A stretch of 58,893 nt of DNA from an uncultured bacterium. GTDB lineage: Bacteria > Bacteroidota > Bacteroidia > Bacteroidales > Bacteroidaceae. The notes under the pieces were generated by a model. That model was not told where the DNA came from. It saw only the letters and a program-made list of their open reading frames with translations, and ran no database searches. The translations under genes and the position numbers were made by a program. The stretch lies in the NCBI GenBank assembly GCA_905215575.1, contig CAJMQV010000005.1:1-58893 (forward strand), written 5' to 3'. Positions 44,349 to 52,829 of the stretch are shown piece by piece. Position 1 is the stretch's first letter. The number at the start of each line of letters is the position of its first letter.

Positions 44349-44382
44349 CAAAGGTATAGATTTTTTTTTCTTATCCATCAAA
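44349..44382 (-). promoter_or_regulatory. Promoter of the VTC/DUF4956 operon
   Basis: On the minus strand TACCTTTG (44349-44356) is a perfect TAnnTTTG, with TTTG (44379-44382) 22 bp further upstream, slightly wide. It is back-to-back with the frr promoter. Confidence 0.6.
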
Positions 44383-44387
44383 TCGTA

Positions 44388-44418
44388 TTGTGAAAGAGAA
44401 AAAAAAAAACTATTTTTG
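44388..44418 (+). promoter_or_regulatory. Promoter of frr-rsgA
   Basis: TTG (44388-44390) and TATTTTTG (44411-44418) are spaced by 20 bp. The -7 box is 45 bp before the frr ATG. Confidence 0.68.
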
Positions 44419-44463
44419 CTCCATCATCAAAAATTCATTTAATAACGACTAAAACAATTCAAT

Positions 44464-45024
44464 ATGATTGACGTAAAATCATGCCTCGCCGAGGCACAAG
44501 AGAAAATGGATGAGGCCGTAATGTATCTCGAAGACTCATTGGCACACATCCGCGCCGGAAAAGCTGACGTACGTATTCTGGACAGCATCCGTGTAGACTC
44601 ATACGGAAGCATGGTTCCTATCAATAATGTGGCTGCCGTAAACACTCCGGACGCACGTACCATCGCCATCAAGCCTTGGGACAAGAGCATGTTCCGCATC
44701 ATCGAAAAGGCAATCATCGACTCAGACCTGGGTATCATGCCGGAAAACAACGGTGAGATTATCCGTTTGGGTATCCCTCCATTGACTGAGGAGCGCCGTA
44801 AGACTCTGGCCAAGCAGTGTAGCAAAGAGGCTGAAACAGCCAAAGTAAGTGTACGCAACGCACGCCGCGACACCATCGACAAGCTGAAGAAGGCCATCAA
44901 GGACGGACTGAGCGAGGATATGGAAAAGGACGCAGAAAACGACCTGCAGAAGCAGCACGACAAGGCCATCAAGCAGATTGAGACTTTATTGGCTGCCAAG
45001 GAAAAAGAAATCATGACTGTCTAA
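44464..45024 (+). CDS. frr: Ribosome recycling factor
   Basis: Splits post-termination ribosomes with EF-G. It has 186 residues, the standard size. Typical segments are LAHIRAGKADVRILDSIRVD, TPDARTIAIKPWDKSMFRII, GEIIRLGIPPLTEERRK and KVSVRNARRDTIDKLKKA. The coding end touches rsgA directly: TAA is followed at once by ATG. Codon use is that of a highly expressed gene. Confidence 0.97.
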   Translation: MIDVKSCLAEAQEKMDEAVMYLEDSLAHIRAGKADVRILDSIRVDSYGSMVPINNVAAVNTPDARTIAIKPWDKSMFRIIEKAIIDSDLGIMPENNGEIIRLGIPPLTEERRKTLAKQCSKEAETAKVSVRNARRDTIDKLKKAIKDGLSEDMEKDAENDLQKQHDKAIKQIETLLAAKEKEIMTV

Positions 45025-45957
45025 ATGAAGGGACTTGTCATCAAGAACACAGGAAGCTGGTATGTCGTCAAAACAGACGACAACCAGCTTATTGACTGCA
45101 AGATCAAGGGAAACTTCCGTCTGAAAGGCATCCGAAGCACCAATCCTGTGGCCGTGGGCGACCGTGTGACCATACAGCCAAACTCTGAAGGAACAGCCTT
45201 TATCAGCGAGATTGAGGACCGAAAGAACTATATCATCCGTAAGGCTTCCAACCTGTCCAAGCAGAGCCACATCTTAGCGGCCAATCTGGATCAGGTTTTT
45301 CTGGTAGTCACCGTGAGCCATCCCGAAACGTCGACCACCTTTATCGACCGTTTTCTGGCTTCGGCAGAGGCTTATCGGGTGCCGGTGTGCCTCATCTTCA
45401 ACAAAACAGACTGCTACAGCGAAGAGGAAACCAGCTACATGCAGGCCCTGATCAACCTGTATGAAACCATCGGTTACCGCTGTTTCTGCTGTTCCGCACT
45501 CAACAGTGAGGGTATTGATGCCCTGCAACAGGAACTGAACGGCAAAATCACATTGTTCTCCGGAAACTCAGGCGTGGGTAAGTCTACTTTGCTGAACGCT
45601 CTGCTTCCGGGCATCGGAGCCAAGACCGCCGAAATTTCCTATGCGCATGATACGGGTATGCACACCACCACCTTCAGCGAGATGTTCGAACTGCCGCAGG
45701 GAGGATACATCATCGACACTCCGGGCATCAAGGGTTTCGGTACCTTTGACATGGAAAAAGAAGAAGTGGCGCATTATTTCAAGGAAATATTCGCCGTATC
45801 GGCCGACTGCAAGTACAACAACTGTACGCATACACACGAGCCGGGATGCGCCGTGCTCCGGGCTGTAGAAGAACATTACATCAGCCAGAGCCGCTACAAT
45901 TCCTATCTCAGCATGCTTGAAGACAAAGACGAAGACAAATACCGTCAAGGGTATTAG
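45025..45957 (+). CDS. rsgA: Ribosome small subunit-dependent GTPase A
   Basis: 30S assembly GTPase (YjeQ), 310 residues. Domain order is an N-terminal OB fold (VIKNTGSWYVVKTDDNQLID), a circularly permuted GTPase domain with G4 IFNKTD, G5 CSALNSEG, G1 GNSGVGKSTLLNALLPG and G3 DTPGIKGFG, and a C-terminal zinc finger, CKYNNCTHTHEPGC. It directly abuts frr, so two ribosome-cycle genes are co-expressed. Confidence 0.96.
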   Translation: MKGLVIKNTGSWYVVKTDDNQLIDCKIKGNFRLKGIRSTNPVAVGDRVTIQPNSEGTAFISEIEDRKNYIIRKASNLSKQSHILAANLDQVFLVVTVSHPETSTTFIDRFLASAEAYRVPVCLIFNKTDCYSEEETSYMQALINLYETIGYRCFCCSALNSEGIDALQQELNGKITLFSGNSGVGKSTLLNALLPGIGAKTAEISYAHDTGMHTTTFSEMFELPQGGYIIDTPGIKGFGTFDMEKEEVAHYFKEIFAVSADCKYNNCTHTHEPGCAVLRAVEEHYISQSRYNSYLSMLEDKDEDKYRQGY

Positions 45958-46048
45958 TATTTATCCCCGAACCTCTCATTCAGCGTTTCCACTTCCGGAA
46001 ACGCTTTTATCCGCCTATTATCACTATAACCGAAAAAATTATAGGCTT

Positions 46049-46525
46049 ATGGACATTATTCTCATCTGTACCTTATTCGTACTCTGCGTATTCTTCATGG
46101 CTCTGGAGATTTTCATCATTCCCGGAACCAGTCTGGCAGGAATCGTTTCAGCCGCATGCCTCATCGGTGCCAACGTACTGGTGTTTGATAGCTACGGTCT
46201 GTCGACAGGTATCATCGTACTGGCCGCATCTCTGATCGTCTGTCTGGCGGCGGGCATCTGGATGCTTCGCTCCAAAGCATTGGACCGTATCTCGCTGAAG
46301 CGCACCATCGACTCGACAGCGGCCACAGAAGAGCAGCTCTCTGTAAAAGTGGGCGACCGGGGAACGGCACTGACCCGACTGGCGCTGATCGGAAATGCCG
46401 ACTTCGACGGAAAAATCGTACAGGTACAGTCGGCTGACGGTTTTCTGGATGAAAAGACTCCGGTCATCATCACCCGTGTCATCGACGGACAAGTATGGGT
46501 AAAACGCGCAGAAAACCCTTTATAA
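46049..46525 (+). CDS. NfeD-like membrane protein
   Basis: 158 residues from ATG 46049; the frame is open into the end of rsgA, but that extension has no membrane-protein features. Three hydrophobic segments (ILICTLFVLCVFFMALEIFI, GIVSAACLIGANVLVF, TGIIVLAASLIVCLAAGIWM) precede a cytosolic OB-fold NfeD domain (about 95-155, VGDRGTALTRLALIGNADFD, IDGQVWVKRAE). NfeD proteins are usual partners of flotillins, and a floA gene follows 37 bp later. The pair probably organises membrane microdomains. Confidence 0.9.
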   Translation: MDIILICTLFVLCVFFMALEIFIIPGTSLAGIVSAACLIGANVLVFDSYGLSTGIIVLAASLIVCLAAGIWMLRSKALDRISLKRTIDSTAATEEQLSVKVGDRGTALTRLALIGNADFDGKIVQVQSADGFLDEKTPVIITRVIDGQVWVKRAENPL

Positions 46526-46562
46526 AAGAACCAGTTTTTATTCACTTAATACCTGACATATC

Positions 46563-47558
46563 ATGGAAATTCAATTTTTCGGACCGGTTATCATTGCGGT
46601 AGCGGTCATCATTGTTCTGAGTATATTCTTTCATTTCGTACCTTTCTTCCTCTGGCTTTCGGCCAAGGTTTCGGGCGTTCACATCTCGCTCATCCAGCTG
46701 TTTCTGATGCGCATCCGTAATGTGCCGCCCAATGTCATTGTACCCTGCCTGATAGAAGCACACAAGGCCGGTCTGACCAACGTGACACGCGACAATCTGG
46801 AGGCGCACTACATGACCGGAGGCCATGTGCAGCGCGTAGTGCATGCTCTGGTATCTGCTTCCAAGGCCAACATCGATCTGCCTTTTGAGAAGGCTACCGC
46901 CATCGATCTGGCGGGCCGTGATGTATTCGAGGCTGTACAGACTTCCGTAAACCCGAAGGTGATTGACACTCCGCCGGTTGCAGCAGTAGCCAAGAACGGT
47001 ATTCAGCTGATCGCCAAAGCACGTGTCACCGTGCGGGCCAACATCCATCAGCTGGTGGGTGGTGCCGGCGAAGACACCATTCTGGCGCGTGTGGGCGAAG
47101 GCATCGTGTCGTCCATCGGTTCTGCCGAGAATCACGAACAGGTACTTGAAAACCCGGATTCTATCTCCAAACTGGTTCTGAAGAAAGGTCTGGATGCCGG
47201 TACTGCTTTTGAGATTCTGTCTATCGACATTGCCGACATTGATGTGGGCAAGAACATCGGTGCCACTCTGCAAATAGACCAGGCAAATGCCGACAAGAAC
47301 ATTGCGCAGGCCAAGGCAGAAGAGCGCCGTGCCATGGCAATCGCCGCTGAACAGGAAATGAAAGCCAAGGCAGAAGAAGCGCGTGCCGAGGTGATTCAGG
47401 CCGAGGCAGAGGTTCCTAAAGCATTGGCTCAGGCTCTGCGCGACGGTAACATGGGCTTTATGGACTACTACAAACTGCAAAACCTGAAAGGAGACACCGC
47501 CATGCGTGAACGTATCTCCAAATTAGGAAAAGAAGACATCAAGGATATTCTGGAGTAA
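46563..47558 (+). CDS. floA: Flotillin-like protein FloA
   Basis: 331 residues, SPFH-type scaffold of functional membrane microdomains (UPF0365/FloA). An N-terminal membrane hairpin (VIIAVAVIIVLSIFFHFVPF, FLWLSAKVSG) leads to the SPFH domain (about 60-230; ARVTVRANIHQLVGGAGEDT, VGEGIVSSIG). A Glu/Ala-rich coiled coil follows (AKAEERRAMAIAAEQEMKAK and similar). It is co-transcribed with the upstream nfeD gene and followed by a terminator. Confidence 0.95.
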   Translation: MEIQFFGPVIIAVAVIIVLSIFFHFVPFFLWLSAKVSGVHISLIQLFLMRIRNVPPNVIVPCLIEAHKAGLTNVTRDNLEAHYMTGGHVQRVVHALVSASKANIDLPFEKATAIDLAGRDVFEAVQTSVNPKVIDTPPVAAVAKNGIQLIAKARVTVRANIHQLVGGAGEDTILARVGEGIVSSIGSAENHEQVLENPDSISKLVLKKGLDAGTAFEILSIDIADIDVGKNIGATLQIDQANADKNIAQAKAEERRAMAIAAEQEMKAKAEEARAEVIQAEAEVPKALAQALRDGNMGFMDYYKLQNLKGDTAMRERISKLGKEDIKDILE

Positions 47559-47575
47559 AAATTCCGCAACCCTTC

Positions 47576-47631
47576 ATCCCTTTATTTTGTGCTGCATACT
47601 TGAATCCCGGCACAGAATAAAGGGATTTTTT
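47576..47631 (+). terminator. Terminator after floA
   Basis: ATCCCTTTATTTTGTGC pairs with GCACAGAATAAAGGGAT (one mismatch) around a 17-nt loop. Six T follow. Confidence 0.85.
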
Positions 47632-47656
47632 CATACTCTGACCCGAAAATGCGGCA

Positions 47657-47766
47657 TCTTTTCATTTTACTGCCCCGTAAGTAATGGATTACTGACGGCG
47701 CAGTAATCTTTTACCGACGGGGAGATAATTTATTATCATCAGGGTGATAATTTAGAACAACCCGCA
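47657..47766. repeat. 22-bp periodic imperfect repeats
   Basis: Units of 22 bp start at 47679 (AAGTAATGGATTACTGACGG), 47701 (CAGTAATCTTTTACCGACGG), 47723 (AGATAATTTATTATCATCAG) and 47745 (TGATAATTTAGAACAACCCG, partial). A half-unit (TTTTACTGCCCCG) precedes them. The first two match at about 15 of 22 positions, and the first three units contain a small inverted repeat (GTAAT/ATTAC type). They lie between two terminators and contain no ORF. Confidence 0.55.
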
Positions 47767-47774
47767 TAAGGATA

Positions 47775-47818
47775 CAAAAACGGGGCGACACCCCTGTGAT
47801 GTCGCCCCGCATTTTTAT
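47775..47818. terminator. Terminator after the hexosaminidase gene
   Basis: CGGGGCGACA (47781-47790) pairs with TGTCGCCCCG (47800-47809). On the minus strand TTTTTG follows, serving the GH20 gene. A T-run on the plus strand makes it bidirectional. Confidence 0.85.
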
Positions 47819-47832
47819 ATCCCGTCCGGGAA

Positions 47833-49800
47833 TTAATGCTGCTTGTAATTATATACTTTCAGATTGCTGATACGGCTTGAGAACTGACCAGCCTTCTCCA
47901 ATGGGAAGACCAAAGTGCGTGACTGATACATCTTGTCCTTTCCACCTTCGTTGAAGTACAGAGTACGCTTGCCCAGTTCCTCTACCAGCTTGCCGTCGAT
48001 ATACAGACGGGTAGCCTGATTATCGCCCTCGATGGCAATGTTTACCTTGCCCGGTTTCACCCGATAGCCGAAGGTATAGAGATAACCGTCGCGGGCATAT
48101 CCCAGCATGCCACTGATCGGATCGGCCAGATAGAACACGGCATCACGTGAACGGAACAGTTCGGTTCCCTTAGCCTCATCAGTTCCTTCGATATCAAAGC
48201 TTACGGTGTAATCGTAACCTACTTCACGATAAGGAGTCTTCATGCCCGGAGTTACCACGGCAGTTTCATATACCATTTCCTTACCCTCGCCGATACGGCC
48301 CAGAATATTCACACCCGGAGCCTCGCTCAACGCCAGACGTTTCAGGTTGAAGTCAGCGTATGGCAACTTGGCGTCCTTGCCGGTCCACATCTTCACAGCC
48401 AGAGTCTGCATGGCCGGGAAGGCACGGTGGTGTACATCCTGCATGGAAATTCCATTGCCAACATGATCATTCCATACGGCAAACATACCGCCCAGAACAG
48501 CCGGATCGTTCTCATCGAACACCTCATTGGCAATCACTGCCGGCGTCCAGTTCTCGTACAGATACTGGCAGTTCAGGTAATCGTAGTAATAACCGGCCTG
48601 AGGCACAATGTAAGTCAGTCCGTCAGGGATGCTGATCATCTTGTAGCCCAACTCCTTCATATCACGTGGCTGCGCAAACGGGTTATGCCAGATGTTCATC
48701 ACCACATTGTCCACCTTCACCGGAGTTTCTCCCTTGGCATGAGTCAGAGCGCCCCACACACAAGCCTGTTTGCCGAACTGCTCTACATATTTGATGTAGT
48801 GATCGGTAAAGGCACGGAACTGCTCTACCACCTGCTTGTCCTTATTGGAATATTCATCGGTACCGATATTCACACGCTTGCCACGGAACACCGGATTGTC
48901 GCCCTCAAGATATTCCTTGAACAGACCGTCCATGAACTTGTAAGTTTCCGGATTTCCCAGATCCAGATGATCCATACCATAAGTCTGGCTGCCGATTTCC
49001 GGCTTATAATGTGAGAAGGCCAAAGAATGTGCCGGAGCATCAATTTCCGGAATGATCTCCACATAGTTGTTTTCGGCCAGTTTCTGCAAATCGATGAATT
49101 CCTGCTTGGTATAGAAACCGTCCTCGGCTGTCAGGCCCGGATAAGTGTCGCACTCCAGACGGAAAGCGGCATAGGTCTTGTTCCAGTCGTTATTAAAATA
49201 CTGTTTAAATCCATTGTCGTTCAAATGAATCTGGAAGGTATTCATCTTGTAGTAGGCCATGAACTTCACATAATCGCGCAGGAAGTCAATGGTAAAGAAT
49301 TTACGGGCGACATCGAGCATAAATCCGCGCACTCCATAGCTCGGAAAGTCACGCATGTTACCTTTGGCCAGACTGCGGCTGTCTGACTGCTCCGTCATCT
49401 GCAGCAGGGTACGGGTTGCCCAGAAAGCGCCCGAAGTTTCGGGAGCCGTAACCTGTACGCGGTCAGTAATACGGATATCATAACCTTCTTTCGGCATTTT
49501 CTTGTCGGCCTTGAGTTGGAATACGAAATCTCCGGCTGCGGCCTTGCCTACCATTACCGGCATACGCACACCAAACATCTCTTCATAGTCGGCGGCAAAA
49601 GCCTGGGCCACACGCAACAGTTCTGCCTCACCGGAAGCACAAACGATGCGTGACGATGCGGTAGGAACAAACAGTCCGTCGCCACCCTTCCATTCCTTCA
49701 ACTCCGGAATGACAAAAGGTTTTGCGTTCTGCGCCCACACAGCGCCCGACAGACAGAATACACTGCATGCCAACAAAACAATTCTCTTAACTTTTCTCAT
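47833..49800 (-). CDS. Beta-N-acetylhexosaminidase, GH20
   Basis: Secreted or periplasmic exo-hexosaminidase, 655 residues, likely acting on host or dietary glycans with terminal GlcNAc/GalNAc. It has a signal peptide (RIVLLACSVFCLSGAVWA), an N-terminal GH20b domain (about 28-150), then the catalytic barrel starting RGFMLDVARKFF. The catalytic pair Asp315-Glu316 is in VNIGTDEYSNK; supporting motifs are IHLNDNGFKQYF and EIIPEIDAPAHSLAF. The last about 150 residues (VSFDIEGTDEAKGTELFRSR onward) resemble a laminin-G/concanavalin-like domain. It lies 15 bp after a TlpA-like gene in the same operon. Confidence 0.95.
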   Translation of the reverse strand: MRKVKRIVLLACSVFCLSGAVWAQNAKPFVIPELKEWKGGDGLFVPTASSRIVCASGEAELLRVAQAFAADYEEMFGVRMPVMVGKAAAGDFVFQLKADKKMPKEGYDIRITDRVQVTAPETSGAFWATRTLLQMTEQSDSRSLAKGNMRDFPSYGVRGFMLDVARKFFTIDFLRDYVKFMAYYKMNTFQIHLNDNGFKQYFNNDWNKTYAAFRLECDTYPGLTAEDGFYTKQEFIDLQKLAENNYVEIIPEIDAPAHSLAFSHYKPEIGSQTYGMDHLDLGNPETYKFMDGLFKEYLEGDNPVFRGKRVNIGTDEYSNKDKQVVEQFRAFTDHYIKYVEQFGKQACVWGALTHAKGETPVKVDNVVMNIWHNPFAQPRDMKELGYKMISIPDGLTYIVPQAGYYYDYLNCQYLYENWTPAVIANEVFDENDPAVLGGMFAVWNDHVGNGISMQDVHHRAFPAMQTLAVKMWTGKDAKLPYADFNLKRLALSEAPGVNILGRIGEGKEMVYETAVVTPGMKTPYREVGYDYTVSFDIEGTDEAKGTELFRSRDAVFYLADPISGMLGYARDGYLYTFGYRVKPGKVNIAIEGDNQATRLYIDGKLVEELGKRTLYFNEGGKDKMYQSRTLVFPLEKAGQFSSRISNLKVYNYKQH

Positions 49801-49815
49801 AAGGGTAATTACAAT

Positions 49816-50946
49816 TTATTGGTTAGTAAATAATTTATCGAGTTTCTGATAGAGTTCTTCAGACTCTCCGACAAAGATCTGCACTAAATTACCGTTCGGA
49901 TCAATCAGCACCTTGGTCGGAAAGCCGCTTACGGCATATGTTGTGGTAACTTCCTTCTCATATCCGTTATAAAGATTCGTCCACGGCAAATCGTGTTTGG
50001 TCACTCCGTTACGCCAGGCATTCTCCGTGTCATTGCAGCAAATACCCACAATCTCCATCCGGTCTTTATACTTCTGATAATATTCTTTCATCTGCGGAAT
50101 GCCCTTGATACACCATCCGCACCAGGTTCCCCAAAAATCCAGAAGCACATATTTTCCCTGAAAATCGGACAAGGTACGTTCCTGTCCTTTCAAATCGCGC
50201 AGACGGAATTCGGGAGCCTTCTTTCCGGCAACCAGCATTTTCTGAGCCTCTTCACGCTTCCGTGCCTGCTCATAATTGCTCTTCATCCGGTCAAAAATAG
50301 GTCGGAATGCACCATTCTGCACCTCTGCATGAAGCAACGGGATCAGAGTCACAGCATAATTCAACGGTTGCAGCGTCACCAGATAAGCCGCGGCCAGACT
50401 AGCGGGCTGCTGCATCACAATCTCCTTGCAGGCCTTTTCCTGTTCGGCATAGACCTCTTTCAACTGTCCCATCAGACGGGACAGGATTTCCCGGTTTTTC
50501 TCTTTATCCTGATAATAAGTATTGATAATCTGCAACAAGGAATCGGATTTCACATGCAGATCATTCCAAGCCACACAGGCATCCAACTCTTTATAAAGCC
50601 GGGTTCCCGACGGTTTCAGAGCCGTAACCGGACCATTCAGCTTCAGATGATCGCCGGGCAAAAACAGGAAAGCATTGCGAGGACTCATCATCATGGCTGC
50701 TGCCTCATTATCCTTCGGCTGGGCAATCACATGAATCTGCATCAAACGGTCGGGTACAGTTATCGAGAATGCTCCGTTTTGCAAAGCGACCGTATCACGC
50801 ATCAAAGCCTGCCCGTTGGCAGGGTCATAACTGCAGATGATGACTGCCCCGCTTTCAACACCCTGAATATTTCCGGAAAGGTTATCGGCAGAAGCTGTTC
50901 CTGCCAGCAGGCAGACAGCCAAAAAGGAAAGAAACTTTGTTTTCAT
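49816..50946 (-). CDS. TlpA-like thioredoxin-fold protein with DUF4369-type N-terminus
   Basis: 376 residues, with a cleavable signal peptide (FLSFLAVCLLAGTASA) and no lipobox, so periplasmic. The N-terminal 110 residues fit the DUF4369 beta-domain common in Bacteroidetes (LSGNIQGVESGAVIICSYDP). A helical linker follows, then an AhpC/TSA-Redoxin domain with active site WCGWC (about residue 275; LLDFWGTWCGWCIKGIPQMK). It is probably a thiol-disulfide oxidoreductase for secreted proteins. The GH20 gene follows 15 bp later, though few Cys are evident in that enzyme's mature region. Confidence 0.92.
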   Translation of the reverse strand: MKTKFLSFLAVCLLAGTASADNLSGNIQGVESGAVIICSYDPANGQALMRDTVALQNGAFSITVPDRLMQIHVIAQPKDNEAAAMMMSPRNAFLFLPGDHLKLNGPVTALKPSGTRLYKELDACVAWNDLHVKSDSLLQIINTYYQDKEKNREILSRLMGQLKEVYAEQEKACKEIVMQQPASLAAAYLVTLQPLNYAVTLIPLLHAEVQNGAFRPIFDRMKSNYEQARKREEAQKMLVAGKKAPEFRLRDLKGQERTLSDFQGKYVLLDFWGTWCGWCIKGIPQMKEYYQKYKDRMEIVGICCNDTENAWRNGVTKHDLPWTNLYNGYEKEVTTTYAVSGFPTKVLIDPNGNLVQIFVGESEELYQKLDKLFTNQ

Positions 50947-50971
50947 GTTATCGGACCTTTAAATAAACAGT

Positions 50972-51062
50972 CTGAGACCGGCACATCATAAATGGTGTTC
51001 ACCGGTCTCAGAATAAGAATACGAGCCAAGAGAGGCTTCAGAAAACACTCCTCCCTTGGCTC
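50972..51062 (-). terminator. Tandem hairpins between fumarase and the TlpA gene
   Basis: GAGCCAAGAGAGG/CCTCCCTTGGCTC (51023-51062) and CTGAGACCGG/CCGGTCTCAG (50972-51011) form two stems directly after the fumarase stop. Neither is followed by a long T-run, so they may attenuate or process rather than fully stop transcription. Confidence 0.55.
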
Positions 51063-51068
51063 TGAATA

Positions 51069-52715
51069 TTATTTGCAGTTACCCAGACAACGAGGCTTGA
51101 TCTGCTTGAAGAAATCGTTACCCTTATTGTCTACCAGGATAAATGCAGGGAAGTCTTCTACTTCAATCTTCCAGATGGCTTCCATACCCAGTTCCGGATA
51201 TTCTACACACTCAATGCTCTTGATGTTGTTCTGAGCAAGGATTGCAGCCGGTCCACCGATAGAACCGAGGTAGAAACCACCATGCTTCTTGCAGGCGTCA
51301 GTTACAGCCTGACTACGGTTACCCTTGGCCAACATAATCATGCTGCCGCCGTGACTCTGGAACAAATCTACGTAAGGATCCATACGTCCGGCAGTAGTCG
51401 GGCCCATAGAACCGCAAGCCATACCGGCTGGAGTCTTAGCCGGACCAGCGTAGTAAATAGGATGATCCTTGATATACTGTGGCAGGTCTTCACCGCGATC
51501 CAGTTTTTCTTTCAGCTTGGCGTGAGCAATATCACGGCCTACGATGATGGTACCGTTCAAGCTCAAACGGGTAGCTACCGGATACTTGTCCAACTCAGCC
51601 AGAATCTCGTTCATCGGACGGTTCAGGTCAATCTTCACAGCGTTGCCCTCACCAGCCTGACGCAGTTCTTCCGGAATCAGTTCGCCTGGGTTAGAATCCA
51701 GTTTCTCGATCCAGATACCGTCCTTGTTGATCTTACAACGGATGTTACGGTCGGCAGAACAAGATACGCCCAAACCTACCGGACAAGAAGCTCCGTGACG
51801 AGGCAAACGGATGATACGCACGTCGTGTGCATAGTACTTACCACCGAACTGAGCACCCAAACCGATACGATGAGCCTCTTCCAATACCTGCTTCTCCAGC
51901 TCGATGTCGCGGAAAGCACGACCGGTTTCGTCGCCGGTAGTTGGCAGAGTATCATAGAAACGAGTTGAAGCCAACTTCACAGTGAGCAGGTTCTTCTCAG
52001 CAGAAGTACCACCGATCACAAAGGCAATGTGATAAGGAGGACAAGCTGCAGTTCCCAAAGTCTTCATCTTTTCAACCAGGAACGGAACCAGGGTAGCCGG
52101 ATTCAGGATAGCCTTGGTTTCCTGATAGAGATAAGTCTTGTTGGCAGAACCACCACCCTTGGTTACACACAGGAATTCGTATTCCATACCCTCAGTGGCC
52201 TCGATGTCGATCTGAGCCGGCAGGTTGCACTTGGTATTTACTTCCTCATACATGCTGAGTGGCGCATTCTGTGAATAGCGGAGGTTTTCCTCAGTATAGG
52301 TCTTGTATACACCCTTTGACAAAGCCTCTTCATCGCAGTAGCCGGTCCAAACCTGCTGTCCCTTCTCACCATGGATAATGGCAGTACCGGTATCCTGGCA
52401 GAACGGCAGAACGCCCTTGGCAGCAACTTCCGCGTTACGCAAGAAGGTCAATGCCACATATTTATCGTTTTCACTGGCTTCCGGATCAGTCAGAATCTTA
52501 GCCACCTGCTCGTTGTGTGAACGGCGCAGCATGAAAGAAACATCACGGAAAGCAGCGTTGGCCATAGCGGTCAAACCCTCGGGAGCAATCTTCAGGATTG
52601 GGGTTCCCTCGAACTCGCTGACAGACACATAGTCTTTGGTCAGCAGATAGTATTCAGTATTGTCCTTTCCTCTCTGGAACATAGGAGCATACTTGAACTC
52701 TGGTGCATTTGCCAT
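51069..52715 (-). CDS. fumB: Fumarate hydratase, class I (iron-sulfur)
   Basis: Interconverts fumarate and malate, in Bacteroides mainly in the reductive branch to succinate. It has 548 residues, matching one-chain class I (FumA/FumB-type) enzymes with alpha and beta parts fused. The [4Fe-4S] Cys region is GVLPFCQDTGTAIIHG; others are in HGASCPVGLGVSCSADRN. The beta part carries LNGTIIVGRDIAHAKLKEKL and GPTTAGRMDPYVDLFQSHGG. The cluster is oxygen-sensitive, as suits an anaerobe. Whether fumA or fumB is the better symbol cannot be decided. Confidence 0.95.
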   Translation of the reverse strand: MANAPEFKYAPMFQRGKDNTEYYLLTKDYVSVSEFEGTPILKIAPEGLTAMANAAFRDVSFMLRRSHNEQVAKILTDPEASENDKYVALTFLRNAEVAAKGVLPFCQDTGTAIIHGEKGQQVWTGYCDEEALSKGVYKTYTEENLRYSQNAPLSMYEEVNTKCNLPAQIDIEATEGMEYEFLCVTKGGGSANKTYLYQETKAILNPATLVPFLVEKMKTLGTAACPPYHIAFVIGGTSAEKNLLTVKLASTRFYDTLPTTGDETGRAFRDIELEKQVLEEAHRIGLGAQFGGKYYAHDVRIIRLPRHGASCPVGLGVSCSADRNIRCKINKDGIWIEKLDSNPGELIPEELRQAGEGNAVKIDLNRPMNEILAELDKYPVATRLSLNGTIIVGRDIAHAKLKEKLDRGEDLPQYIKDHPIYYAGPAKTPAGMACGSMGPTTAGRMDPYVDLFQSHGGSMIMLAKGNRSQAVTDACKKHGGFYLGSIGGPAAILAQNNIKSIECVEYPELGMEAIWKIEVEDFPAFILVDNKGNDFFKQIKPRCLGNCK

Positions 52716-52757
52716 AATCTTTATTTTATTAGTTTACAGTTATGTTTAATCGTGTAG

Positions 52758-52765
52758 CAAAGGTA
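52758..52765 (-). promoter_or_regulatory. -7 box of the fumarase gene
   Basis: On the minus strand TACCTTTG is a perfect TAnnTTTG, 42 bp before the fumarase ATG. No TTTG -33 is seen at the usual distance. Confidence 0.55.
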
Positions 52766-52829
52766 ACAAAAAAAGTCGATACCGCGGACATTTCCCGGCA
52801 GGAATATCCGGGATTCCGCGCTCTTTTCT

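Noticed and set aside
45917..46048. Longer start for the NfeD gene inside rsgA
   Set aside because: The extra 44 residues are hydrophilic and precede the first membrane helix. ATG 46049 gives a normal NfeD.
47657..47766. Repeat array as a CRISPR
   Set aside because: Units are contiguous at 22 bp with no unique spacers, are imperfect, and no cas genes are nearby.
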